Source of the DNA: a virus
IMG/VR virus record: IMGVR_UViG_3300044614_001577
Location: 1-21,995 of that record
Strand: one strand, 5' to 3'
Length of the DNA: 21,995 nucleotides
Each line of letters starts with the position of its first letter. The stretch's first letter is position 1. Of this stretch, positions 14,662 through 21,995 are shown one piece after another. Position numbers and translations under genes: made by a program. Under the pieces are notes generated by a model that had not been told where the DNA came from, did no database searches, and saw only the letters and a program-made list of their open reading frames with translations.

Positions 14662-15918
14662 TTAAGCTTGAACGGTTGTGTTAGAGTCAATAAATCGGCC
14701 ATCAGGCAGCGTTCCGCCAACCTCAAAAAATCCAGTTGGAGCCAGTTCTTGAGAGTTAGCCGCTATAATGGCATTCATGATAATCTCATGGGTAGCTCCG
14801 CTATAATCAGAGCCAAAAGTAAATGTCAATGTATCAGCGCCCGGGTTTCCGGAGTCAAGGTCAACGACTACGGTATTCTGAGCCCCCGGCCTCATGTACA
14901 AAAAGTTTTCAACATTGTAGTAGTTGGGGCTTTGAGTTTCAAACGTATTCACATACGACATATCATATCCAGCCCAAGTCGCTAATGCAGAACTCTTTGC
15001 CACCCTGTTTGTGTTTCCGCCTGAAGACGAAACAACAACAAAAGAGTTTGCTGCGGTAGACGCTGCTGCTGACCACATCTGTGATGTAGCGTCTGTGTTT
15101 GGGGTTGTTTGAACAGTAAAAGCTGTTCCGTTTGCACTCGTAGTAATCCTAGTTGCCCCGGGTCCAACTTGTGATAAGATAACCATTCCGGCCGTTCCGT
15201 CGCTTGCTGCTGCCACATAAGTGCCCGTTGCTAGGGTGGTCTGAACGGTCCAAGTGACTCCATCTTGAGTTCCAGTAGCAGCTCCAGCAGCTCCACCCGT
15301 TGAGGTTATTGCAACGACCGTTGTTCCAAGTCTTACCAACTCAATCCAAGCGCCAGCAAGACCGCCGGCTTGAGTGTTCCAACTAGTTATATTCTCGGCA
15401 TTTCCAGTGATAAATGCAGTTCCAGCAGCTCCGTCGTTTCTGCAAGCAATCCAAGTGGTTCCACTCCAAACAACGCTTTGATAAGCGGCATTAAGTACCG
15501 GATAAGCACCAACAGCTGTCCAAGTATTGCCGTCTGTACTTTGATGAGCAGTTCCGCTTGTGCCTACGGCAAGGAATCTTGTCCCACTCCAAGCAACGCA
15601 AGTTAAAGCATCTGTAACAGGAGTTGCTGCTAAGGCCCACGTTAGTCCGGAATCTGTACTTCGCATAATATGGTTTATGTTTCCTCCAACAGCTACGGCA
15701 ACAAAGGTGGTGCCTCCGTTGTGAGCAATGTGCGACCAGTTTTTACTTAATGCACTGGCTAGTTCAATAAATGACCAAGTGACACCTCCGTCCGTGCTTC
15801 TAGCGGCCCTAAATCTTCCGGTATTTGCCAAAGCAACAACTGTATTCCCGTTTGCCGCTACGGCAGTCCATAAACTATTAGTTGCTGGTCCTACGGGTAA
15901 TTTTAAAAATTTTGCCAT
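14662..15918 (-). CDS. Small paralogue 2 with inserted seven-repeat Asp-box beta-propeller
   Basis: A 418-residue protein. Residues 1-8 (MAKFLKLP) match the N-terminus of the small paralogues, and about 328-418 match the rest of their fold (YYNVENFLYM, then VVVDLDSG, TLTFTFGS, helix HEIIMNAIIAA). Between them lie seven regular units of roughly 40-48 residues carrying Asp-box-like motifs: STDGGVTW (41-48), STDSGLTW (87-94), STDGNTW (127-133), a degenerate ENITSW (175-180), TQDGVTW (217-223), SANGTAF (261-267) and SSALATW (309-315). The repeat number suits a seven-bladed sialidase/BNR-type propeller. No sialidase catalytic arginine triad or other active site is evident, so glycan or protein binding is more likely than hydrolysis. 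The best reading is a virion surface protein displaying a propeller, anchored through the small-paralogue domain. Confidence 0.82.
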   Translation of the reverse strand: MAKFLKLPVGPATNSLWTAVAANGNTVVALANTGRFRAARSTDGGVTWSFIELASALSKNWSHIAHNGGTTFVAVAVGGNINHIMRSTDSGLTWALAATPVTDALTCVAWSGTRFLAVGTSGTAHQSTDGNTWTAVGAYPVLNAAYQSVVWSGTTWIACRNDGAAGTAFITGNAENITSWNTQAGGLAGAWIELVRLGTTVVAITSTGGAAGAATGTQDGVTWTVQTTLATGTYVAAASDGTAGMVILSQVGPGATRITTSANGTAFTVQTTPNTDATSQMWSAAASTAANSFVVVSSSGGNTNRVAKSSALATWAGYDMSYVNTFETQSPNYYNVENFLYMRPGAQNTVVVDLDSGNPGADTLTFTFGSDYSGATHEIIMNAIIAANSQELAPTGFFEVGGTLPDGRFIDSNTTVQA

Positions 15919-15922
15919 ATTA

Positions 15923-16258
15923 TTATCCTAAAGCGATAGAGGTAATTGGTGACGCTGAACTTGGAAGAGTGTCATAAGTATACACATTCATTGCGTTTGA
16001 ATATCCATTGGTGCTCGCCGTTGCAATAGCCTCAATGAAAGAAACGATATTAGCCGTGCTGGCCGGTGATATAGATACGACAATCACATCCCTTGTCGCC
16101 AAGAAATTACGATTGATGCGAAGAGCCGCAGTCGTAGTGCTAGTCCATCTAGCATCGCAAATCTTGCTCAAATTAATGTAGTGAGAAGCCAATCCGGACG
16201 TATTATTTGAAGGAGTCTGAGCCATTACTGACTTAGCAAACTTAATGAACTTTACCAT
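15923..16258 (-). CDS. Small structural paralogue 1 (candidate capsid decoration protein)
   Basis: A 111-residue protein, first of five that share one plan: a start like M[AV]KF[IL][KR], a variable loop, a strand of the type 'YINLSKI', a beta hairpin, an amphipathic helix (here IVSFIEAIATA), a loop with proline, and a C-terminal strand ITSIALG. The N-terminus MVKFIKF matches MAKFLKL and MAKFLRI of the next two proteins. The gene sits four bases before the next paralogue and has its own -7 element. Function is not known from sequence. Position between head and neck genes suggests a capsid surface or cement protein; a neck or fibre-attachment role is also possible. Confidence 0.72.
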   Translation of the reverse strand: MVKFIKFAKSVMAQTPSNNTSGLASHYINLSKICDARWTSTTTAALRINRNFLATRDVIVVSISPASTANIVSFIEAIATASTNGYSNAMNVYTYDTLPSSASPITSIALG

Positions 16259-16272
16259 ACTAGAACTTTTGG

Positions 16273-16280
16273 CAAATATA
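16273..16280 (-). promoter_or_regulatory. -7 promoter element before the small-paralogue array
   Basis: The minus strand reads TATATTTG (TAnnTTTG consensus), 14 bases before the ATG at 16258 and inside the 26-base gap after the 238-residue gene. It would drive the array of small paralogues. The base at TAnn differs from the TATCTTTG copies elsewhere in the window. Confidence 0.5.
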
Positions 16281-16284
16281 CTAA

Positions 16285-17001
16285 TTATTCAGAGATATAT
16301 TTTTCAAGCGTAGCCATCACTTCAGCTCCTTCTTCGGTCACGAAATAAGAGCTAACCGCCTCATGGGCATCTTGACCGGCCGGAATGATAAGCAATTTTG
16401 ACTTATTATTGGTCAAATTGTAATGAACAGCATTTCTTTTTACAACAAGAGTCCCATAGTCAAATAGGCGGGCGACCAAGCCATCATGAGCGACATTTGG
16501 GTCGTTGACGATTGACAAAAACTCTTCTGGATTGTTTTTTGCATAAATGATAATGTCTCGCTTTAACTCCTGCGTACTAATCCGAGAGGGGTCAATACTG
16601 AGAGCAATTCGAGCAACATTCTCCATCATGGCATAGTCGATTGTTCTAGCCTTGGACAAAGCGTCAGCTTCAAGCTCTAGCCAATCAAGTTCTTTTTGTG
16701 CATCTTTCTTGCTATCAACCTCGACAAATGAAGTCCCATTGTCTGGATGTAATTCGAGAAATTTTTGAAGAACGGGGTTTGAGTCTTCAACTCTTAAAAA
16801 GCCATCTTCAAAAATGATAGGTTCAAGGATAAAATTGCCATCTTGTTCATCAACAAAAGGGCTTTTTTGATTTCGAGCGTAGCGTAGCTCGCGATTGACC
16901 TTGCCGTCAAAATGGTAAAGTCTTTTTGCGATTGTGTTTCTGCTTGCAAGCATAAAGCTCATAGGCGCAGCGCCTCCGGTTAGTTTATAGATTTTAGGCA
17001 T
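16285..17001 (-). CDS. Conserved-looking head-region protein, function unknown
   Basis: A 238-residue soluble protein directly after the capsid gene and its terminator. It starts MPKIYKLTGGAAPMSFMLAS. Visible segments include NRELRYARNQKSPFVDEQDG (about 36-55), FEDGFLRVEDSNPVLQKFLE (about 64-83) followed by LHPDNG and FVEVD, then a helical middle and an alpha/beta C-terminus ending TLEKYISE. I have an impression of similar segments in structural-module proteins of other Bacteroidota phages but cannot name a function. No signal peptide or membrane segment is present. No TAnnTTTG element was seen in the short leader, so expression probably depends on read-through of the terminator or on an unrecognised promoter. 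It may be a minor head or assembly protein; this is inference from position only. Confidence 0.75.
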   Translation of the reverse strand: MPKIYKLTGGAAPMSFMLASRNTIAKRLYHFDGKVNRELRYARNQKSPFVDEQDGNFILEPIIFEDGFLRVEDSNPVLQKFLELHPDNGTSFVEVDSKKDAQKELDWLELEADALSKARTIDYAMMENVARIALSIDPSRISTQELKRDIIIYAKNNPEEFLSIVNDPNVAHDGLVARLFDYGTLVVKRNAVHYNLTNNKSKLLIIPAGQDAHEAVSSYFVTEEGAEVMATLEKYISE

Positions 17002-17021
17002 TTGATTTGAATTTAAAGGTT

Positions 17022-17061
17022 AAAAAAAATAAAGGAGGGGGTGTTCAAACACCCCCTCCTT
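17022..17061 (-). terminator. Intrinsic terminator after the major capsid gene
   Basis: A perfect 13-bp stem (arms 17032-17044 and 17049-17061, read AAGGAGGGGGTGT on the plus strand) closes a four-base TCAA loop. On the minus strand it is followed by TTTATTTTTTTT-like sequence (positions 17031 down to 17022: one T, one A, eight T). It begins 11 bases beyond the capsid-protein stop and lies before the ATG at 17001. This is a textbook Rho-independent terminator for minus-strand transcription. Confidence 0.93.
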
Positions 17062-17071
17062 CGGTAATCGT

Positions 17072-18526
17072 TTAGGCTCGGAACAAGAAGAAGTTGTTGG
17101 AACCAAGTGTGCAAACACAACGCTCAGATAGGTAGTGGACCTCCATTGCGTCAAGGTCGCTTGTTGCAGCGCCTCCGGCAGAACCGGTCGCCCAAGTTTT
17201 GAACTTCCTGTCTTCTGACTCGGTTTGGCGATAACGAACGTGCAAGAATGGGCGCTTGGCGTTTTGGCCCATTACTTGGTCGTAAACATTGGTAGAGCCC
17301 GCAGGCACAAGCATTCCATTGATTGCGCCACCAACAGTACCGGTTGCAGTACCCTGACCGCGCATAGTGGGGTCATTCAGGTATTTCCAGTCGGTCTTGT
17401 AGAAATCGTAACCGCGACGGAAGCCACGGAAGCCGAGGTTCAAAGCCATCTGCTCGCTGTTGTTGAACAAACCGTAAGATGTTCCACCAACACCGTAAGA
17501 GTTCTGAGCGGCCAAGAAGTCGTCCATGGCGAAAGAGGCAGCACGGTTTACGAACAGGGCATTCTCCTCAATAGCACCCTGCTTGTCAAGACGCTGAACA
17601 ATCGCGTCAAAGTCAACAAGGCTAGTAGGATAACCACCACTGAATACGTTTCCGTTTGCAGCGACTTCAAAGAAGACGCCCTTTGTGCCTTTCAGCGCAG
17701 GAGAAACAGCAATAGCACCAGAAGCCGTTTCAGCAGGAACCGCCTCAAGCATAGATGACTCTAGATAATCTTCAAAGCGAAGACGGGTTTCGTGTTCGGC
17801 CTTCATGTACCACAAATATCCAGAAGCCCCGTTTTCGGCAGTGACTTCGACCCAGCCAATTTGGGTCATGTCAGAACCGGTCACGGTGAATTTGTCCTTC
17901 AAAATGATAGGGTTGTTGTCTTTGAAAATGTCAAAAGACTGAACCGACTGAGTCATTCCGGCAGAACCTTTTGCAAATTCAGAGCCATATACCCATAAGG
18001 TAAAAGTGTTGGAGGCACCGGCAACGCCGATACCAGCCCCTTCGTAAAAGGCAACGGTAACAGTTCCATCAGCAACAGCGGTTACAACTGCGTGATTAAC
18101 GACTGAGCCATTTTCTTGCTGAACAAGAAGGGTTTGGCCAATACGAATACCGTTTACGTTGTTTGTTCCTGTTCCACCCAAAAGAGGGTTGTTTGCAGGG
18201 GTTTGATACTGAGTTGCCGGAGTGATGGTGAAAACCGCGGTGTCAGCGTTAAGAATCGCTGGAGTGGTACAGCCGGTATATTTAACGTGAAGACGGCCTT
18301 GCTCTGCCCATTTGATAAGGTCGGAAGCACAAGGCATTTCAGCACCTACCATACGCAAGAAACCCGAGATACTACGATTACCATAGCGCTCAAATTCTGA
18401 CTCATAAATATCTGGCAAATACTGATTTAAAAAGTTGAAGTTAGAACTATCAATATAGTTCGTGGCGGTTGTTTGCCTATTAATACTAGGCTGCAACGCA
18501 AAAGTTGGAGAAGCTAAAACTGGCAT
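17072..18526 (-). CDS. Major capsid protein (crAss-like, HK97 fold expected)
   Basis: The 484-residue product builds the icosahedral shell. It starts MPVLASPTFALQPSINR and has the N-terminal segment NQYLPDIYESEFERYGNRS followed by the motif FLRMVGAEMPCASD. The C-terminus HYLSERCVCTLGSNNFFLF (about 464-482) is the kind of ending I recall in crAss-like phage capsid proteins. Residues around 75-185 form a Gly/Thr/Val-rich segment, probably an insertion domain exposed on the capsid surface. A strong intrinsic terminator lies directly after the stop codon, as expected for the most highly expressed structural gene. No Shine-Dalgarno sequence is present; the leader just before the ATG is A-rich (CTTCTTAAAA), typical of Bacteroidota. 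Position after portal and scaffold supports the call. Confidence 0.9.
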   Translation of the reverse strand: MPVLASPTFALQPSINRQTTATNYIDSSNFNFLNQYLPDIYESEFERYGNRSISGFLRMVGAEMPCASDLIKWAEQGRLHVKYTGCTTPAILNADTAVFTITPATQYQTPANNPLLGGTGTNNVNGIRIGQTLLVQQENGSVVNHAVVTAVADGTVTVAFYEGAGIGVAGASNTFTLWVYGSEFAKGSAGMTQSVQSFDIFKDNNPIILKDKFTVTGSDMTQIGWVEVTAENGASGYLWYMKAEHETRLRFEDYLESSMLEAVPAETASGAIAVSPALKGTKGVFFEVAANGNVFSGGYPTSLVDFDAIVQRLDKQGAIEENALFVNRAASFAMDDFLAAQNSYGVGGTSYGLFNNSEQMALNLGFRGFRRGYDFYKTDWKYLNDPTMRGQGTATGTVGGAINGMLVPAGSTNVYDQVMGQNAKRPFLHVRYRQTESEDRKFKTWATGSAGGAATSDLDAMEVHYLSERCVCTLGSNNFFLFRA

Positions 18527-18528
18527 TT

Positions 18529-19602
18529 TTAAGAAGTTTTAAAGGGTCTAATTTTTAATCCCATTCCTGACGATGTTGGGCTTACATCTGCAACTTTGAC
18601 TCCTCCGGTTGTTGTAACTGGCTGTCCGGAAGTTCGAATATCCATGTTGATATTCTTGCTTCTTTTTGCCATGTCTTCCGTAGCAGAGGCTACGCCTTGC
18701 TCGTAGAAGAACTTTGCAAACTTGTCCGGGTTCATCGCGATTGAAAGAGCCTTATGATAACCAGCAGCATCCTTAATCAATCCCTGCTCGTCGATAAACT
18801 TTGAAATAAGGTTTACCGGAGTAGAGTTTTGACTTTTGATTTCAGAAGCTTCACCGGGCATGAAAGTGTACTTTTTTTCACCGATGCCGAACTCAAAACC
18901 TTTGAACTCGGGTGAGAAAAGTTCTTCCGTCTTTTTTTGGAACCACTCTCCTTTCCGCTTTGCCTCTTGCTGCTCGCCATTGGCTCTGTCGAGGTACTCT
19001 TTGTATTGTTTGTACTCGGGCGATTCTTCGGGCAAGCTCCCTCTTGACTCAAGCGGAACTTTGTATTGCTCTTTTAAATCGTTAAAGTACTTTTTTGCTT
19101 TGGCTAATTCCCTTTTCTTGGCGGCCTTTTTCTTTTTGACATCCGACTCTTGGTCTAAGTCTTCATCGTATCCAAACTTGTCAGCTAGGATTCCGACGGC
19201 GTCTTCCCGGTCCAAATATTCTTCTTGGGCTATGGTGTAGTCCAAAAGAAGTTGGTCGGGGTCAGCCGAGTCAAAGTCTTGATTGAGCTTCATGAAATCG
19301 CCAATTCCCCGACCGGTCTCTTTCTTATACTTGAGAAATGCAGACACGTCCTCGGGTAATTGCTCTGGCTGTTGAGGCGCAACAAGAAGGTCGTCAATAG
19401 AGGTAATCTCTTTTTTGTACCTTTCTTTAATAAATGAAAGAACGTCACCCTCTTCGATACTTGGTTTCGCAGCGGGCTCCGGGGCGGGCGGAGTCTGCTG
19501 TTGTTGTTGTTGCGCCTCAAGCTGAGCTTGATTTTGCTGTTCCTTTTCTTGAATAGATGGTTGCCCAGCTGAATCAAGTGCTCTGACTTTAAATTCACTC
19601 AT
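18529..19602 (-). CDS. Probable capsid scaffolding protein
   Basis: A 357-residue, strongly hydrophilic, mostly helical protein lying between portal and major capsid genes, the classic place for a scaffold. Visible features: a Gln-rich stretch followed by a Pro/Ala linker (residues about 21-48), acidic helices in the middle, a Lys-rich basic segment (KKKKAAKKRELAKAKKYF, about 155-172), a further charged helix, and a Gly/Thr/Ser-rich C-terminus ending in IRPFKTS. Such composition suits an internal scaffold that binds the capsid protein and leaves during maturation. It has its own promoter element upstream, and its stop is only two bases from the capsid-protein ATG, so the two are probably co-expressed. 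Function is inferred from position and composition; no scaffold-specific motif is claimed. It could instead be another minor head protein. Confidence 0.7.
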   Translation of the reverse strand: MSEFKVRALDSAGQPSIQEKEQQNQAQLEAQQQQQQTPPAPEPAAKPSIEEGDVLSFIKERYKKEITSIDDLLVAPQQPEQLPEDVSAFLKYKKETGRGIGDFMKLNQDFDSADPDQLLLDYTIAQEEYLDREDAVGILADKFGYDEDLDQESDVKKKKAAKKRELAKAKKYFNDLKEQYKVPLESRGSLPEESPEYKQYKEYLDRANGEQQEAKRKGEWFQKKTEELFSPEFKGFEFGIGEKKYTFMPGEASEIKSQNSTPVNLISKFIDEQGLIKDAAGYHKALSIAMNPDKFAKFFYEQGVASATEDMAKRSKNINMDIRTSGQPVTTTGGVKVADVSPTSSGMGLKIRPFKTS

Positions 19603-19619
19603 AAGATTAGATTTAGTTG

Positions 19620-19627
19620 CAAAGATA
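19620..19627 (-). promoter_or_regulatory. Bacteroidota-type -7 promoter element before the scaffold gene
   Basis: The minus strand reads TATCTTTG, matching the Bacteroidota -7 consensus TAnnTTTG, within the 32-base gap after the portal stop and 17 bases before the scaffold ATG. The decamer TATCTTTGCA is identical at two other gene starts in this window (13636-13645 and 5573-5582). I do not see a convincing -33 TTTG at the usual distance. Confidence 0.6.
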
Positions 19628-19634
19628 TAAAAAA

Positions 19635-21995
19635 TTAACGAGGGCTAAATTCGGCCAAATCAAAGCCGTCTAAGCTGTCTTCGTTTGATTCAAACCTCAT
19701 TGGCGGAAGGTTGTTTTTGCGTTGGTCAATCAGGCTAGATTGCTGCGTGTTTTGAAGCCCTATGCGTTTTGCCTTTTCTTTTTCCCGGGCAGCCTCTCGT
19801 TCGGATAATGTTTTGCCCTGCATTTCAGCAAGTTGAATATTATACTCAAATTCACGTTGCATCAGCAAGCTCTTCGCTTCAACCTCGGCCTTCATTCGCT
19901 CAATCTCAAAAGCGACCTCCGCTTGCTTGACCTTCATATCGGCTTCAGCCTGCGCATTGACCTTCATCATAGTCGTCTGAGCGGCCATCTTCTGAGACTC
20001 CATATTTCCTTGAATAGCCATTTGCTGCTTCTGCATTTCGTTGGCCTGAAGGTTCTCAAGGTTCTTTCGGCGTTTCAGCTTGAGCAGCTGATTGGCCATC
20101 TTGATATTCTTTATCTCGCGAATATCAATCGCGTCTTCAAGGTTGATGTCGCCTTTTTGTAACGCCATCTGAATATTGGCCTCCATTTGGCTTCTTTCTT
20201 CTTCGTCCGGAGCGACCTCAATGAATATTCCAAAGTCATAAATGTACAAGTCCTTGATTTCATCAAGCAACGCGACATTGTAGCGACCTATCTGAGAAAT
20301 AAACTCTTCTTTAAATGGCGCGTATTCAAGGACATCCGAGATACGGCATGTCAAAGCCTCTGAAAGACTTTTTGTTATGTAAACGGATGCGTCAAGAATA
20401 TGGCGCGTTGCCGTATTGGAGTTCATTGCGGCAAGTTTCTGCACGCCGACCAACGACCGAGAATCCGGAACTGTGCCGTCCCTCGCTTCATTAAGACCGG
20501 TTACGGCCCTAATCATTCCTAGGTAATGGTTATAGTTCCCGATAAGAGCCGCCATTTTTTGCTGGCCGGAACTCGAGTTAAGCTCCTGAATTGGAATCCG
20601 GGCATTGTTGAACTCGCCATCTTGCGTATAGCTACGCCCTACGACGCTACCTGTCTGGAAGTAAAGCCTCAAGGCGTCCTCTGGATTGTATGCCTGGCCG
20701 TTCCCTAGGTCAACATCGTTGACACCATCAGCGTCAAGAAAAACACCATCGGGGACCATACGAGCAACTACTTGCTGAAGCTTCAGGTGCGTCAGCTGAA
20801 TGAGGTCTGCAAACGGAATCATCCGGCGTACTAAGGACTCAATGTTCCCTTTGTACATCCTTGGAGCGCATGCTACATAATTTGGAACGGCATTCTGGGA
20901 TGCAGACTTAGGACGGACCATGTTTTCCATCACCTGCCATTTAAGCATAATGTTGGTCCCCATAACCATAATGCCCTCATACCAAACGTCAATAGTCTTT
21001 GTGACGCGCTCGAACCCCTGCTCCTCCATCATTTCTTCGGGAGGATTAAAGTTTTCGTCTTTCTCGATTATTCTTTCTCCGCCGTTGTCAAGTTTTTTCT
21101 TTTTGTAAACAAACGTCTTAGTGGTTTTGTAATTAAAGAAAAGAAGTGTAGCGGTATCGCTTTTAAAAAGGCTATTGTCATAAAATTGAGATACATTATA
21201 GTAGTCGTACCAAGACTGACTGTACTTGGATATTTCTTCAAGTTGCTCGTTGTTTAATCCGGGCTTTATCTTAGGCAGCTCGGTCAATGGGACAGTCTTG
21301 ATTTCGCCCCAATAGAAACAATCCCTAAAATAGGGGTCTTCAGTATAGCTATAAACCACGTTTGCCGGGTCAACGTACTCAACCCGTATACCATCCCCGG
21401 GATAAAATTGGTGCTTACATATTCCAATGCCTAAAACGGTAAGGTCATAGTCAATCCTTTTCCTTAGGTCATTATACCGATTGTCCTCCAATACAGTAGA
21501 AATGGCTTCTTCCTCCGCAATCTCAATAGCCGGCTTGTAGTTGAGCTGCATGTAAAGTTGCAACTCTTGGTCGTTTTCTGGTAAGTCTTCCGGATTAATG
21601 GCAAATCCATTAACGCCCATGTTTTTCTGAAGACTCATAAATAGCTCTTTACCAGCCATTTGAGTCTCAATCATGTCCTGATACCGGTTTCTCCGAGAAG
21701 AAGACATGCCGTCTTGGGCAAAAGCCTTAATCTTAAAAAACCTGTCTGACATGCCGTTTACAACGATGTCAACGAATTTTGGCAAAATAGGAACCGGCGT
21801 CCAGTCTAGATTTAAATAGGACAAATCCCCATTTACGGACATCTCGTTCTTATACTTTTCAACCGATTGTTCGCCCCTTGCATAAAGCTTTAGGTAGTGA
21901 AAATCCCTCCATTGAGAGTAAAATCGTCCAGAACGAGAGTCCTTCCTAAACCACTCATATTGAATGGCTTGGCCAATTCTTAACCCAAACGCCTC
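19635..21995 (-). CDS. Portal protein (partial, N-terminus beyond the right edge)
   Basis: This would form the dodecameric portal ring at the capsid vertex, the channel for DNA packaging and ejection. The frame is open to the last base of the window, giving 786 visible residues. The ATG at 21842 is only an internal methionine: the 51 codons upstream of it are typical portal sequence (YARGEQSVEKYKNE) running straight into NGDLSYLNLDWTPVPI and PKFVDIVVNGMSDR, which I recall as hallmarks of Bacteroidota/crAss-like portals. The C-terminal 170 or so residues are a long, charged, Met/Gln-rich helical region (QMAIQGNMESQKMAAQTTMM), as is usual for the portal barrel and crown helices, with an acidic tail. 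It is followed after 32 bases by the scaffold-like gene, the normal head-gene order. Family assignment is from motif memory; role confidence is high. Confidence 0.9.
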   Translation of the reverse strand, partial: EAFGLRIGQAIQYEWFRKDSRSGRFYSQWRDFHYLKLYARGEQSVEKYKNEMSVNGDLSYLNLDWTPVPILPKFVDIVVNGMSDRFFKIKAFAQDGMSSSRRNRYQDMIETQMAGKELFMSLQKNMGVNGFAINPEDLPENDQELQLYMQLNYKPAIEIAEEEAISTVLEDNRYNDLRKRIDYDLTVLGIGICKHQFYPGDGIRVEYVDPANVVYSYTEDPYFRDCFYWGEIKTVPLTELPKIKPGLNNEQLEEISKYSQSWYDYYNVSQFYDNSLFKSDTATLLFFNYKTTKTFVYKKKKLDNGGERIIEKDENFNPPEEMMEEQGFERVTKTIDVWYEGIMVMGTNIMLKWQVMENMVRPKSASQNAVPNYVACAPRMYKGNIESLVRRMIPFADLIQLTHLKLQQVVARMVPDGVFLDADGVNDVDLGNGQAYNPEDALRLYFQTGSVVGRSYTQDGEFNNARIPIQELNSSSGQQKMAALIGNYNHYLGMIRAVTGLNEARDGTVPDSRSLVGVQKLAAMNSNTATRHILDASVYITKSLSEALTCRISDVLEYAPFKEEFISQIGRYNVALLDEIKDLYIYDFGIFIEVAPDEEERSQMEANIQMALQKGDINLEDAIDIREIKNIKMANQLLKLKRRKNLENLQANEMQKQQMAIQGNMESQKMAAQTTMMKVNAQAEADMKVKQAEVAFEIERMKAEVEAKSLLMQREFEYNIQLAEMQGKTLSEREAAREKEKAKRIGLQNTQQSSLIDQRKNNLPPMRFESNEDSLDGFDLAEFSPR

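Noticed and set aside
14662-15918. Propeller protein as an active sialidase
   Set aside because: Asp boxes are present, but no catalytic arginine triad or nucleophile arrangement is evident and arginines are few.
18520-18545. Programmed frameshift joining scaffold and capsid genes
   Set aside because: The T/A-rich junction has no clear slippery heptamer, and the capsid gene has its own ATG with a normal N-terminus.
21840-21842. ATG as the start of the portal gene
   Set aside because: The 51 codons upstream are open to the window edge and read as typical portal N-terminal sequence, so the gene is partial.
1-21995. tRNA genes, CRISPR arrays, integrase, transposase or attachment sites
   Set aside because: None could be seen; the window is almost wholly filled by overlapping structural genes, and the only repeats of note are the 16-bp pair and the promoter motif.

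Overview
The window is a densely packed virion-structure (late) module of a tailed bacteriophage. All 18 recognisable genes read on the minus strand, so transcription runs from the right edge to the left edge. Both edge genes are cut: the portal gene runs off the right edge and a large internal virion protein gene runs off the left edge. The host is probably a member of the Bacteroidota. The Bacteroidota -7 promoter element TAnnTTTG occurs in five of the few intergenic gaps, Shine-Dalgarno sequences are mostly absent, and the portal, capsid, ring and nozzle proteins resemble those of crAss-like and related Bacteroidota podoviruses. Order and protein types point to a short-tailed virion.

Layout in transcription order (right to left). 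Head: portal (>21995-19635), scaffolding-like protein (19602-18529), major capsid protein (18526-17072), a strong terminator, and a 238-residue conserved-looking head-region protein (17001-16285). Accessory array: five small proteins that appear to be divergent paralogues (16258-13651). One of them carries an inserted seven-repeat Asp-box beta-propeller. The last is separated from the rest by a second terminator followed at once by a promoter. Neck and tail: two ring/adaptor proteins (13632-12913 and 12913-11990), a 1553-residue nozzle/stabilisation protein (11993-7332), a putative fibre or receptor-binding protein (7332-6370), and a 260-residue protein that looks like a detached nozzle C-terminal domain (6370-5588). 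Ejection proteins: a GNAT-fold protein with a degenerate cofactor loop (5567-5166), then three proteins of rising size (266, 549 and more than 909 residues) whose order and character match T7 gp13-gp14-gp15-gp16.

The genes would act together as follows. Portal, scaffold and capsid protein build the procapsid. The small paralogues probably decorate the capsid. The ring proteins and nozzle close the portal and form the short tail. The fibre-like genes give host recognition. The internal proteins would be ejected to carry DNA across the envelope. Most neighbours overlap by 1 to 10 bases (TAATG or ATGA junctions), which suggests translational coupling.

No tRNA, rRNA, CRISPR array, integrase, transposase, lysis or replication gene was seen, and no plus-strand gene is convincing. 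There is no noncoding stretch longer than about 70 bases; the two largest gaps (17002-17071 and 13942-14009) hold the two terminators. All family assignments come from reading the sequence and from memory of the families, not from a database search.
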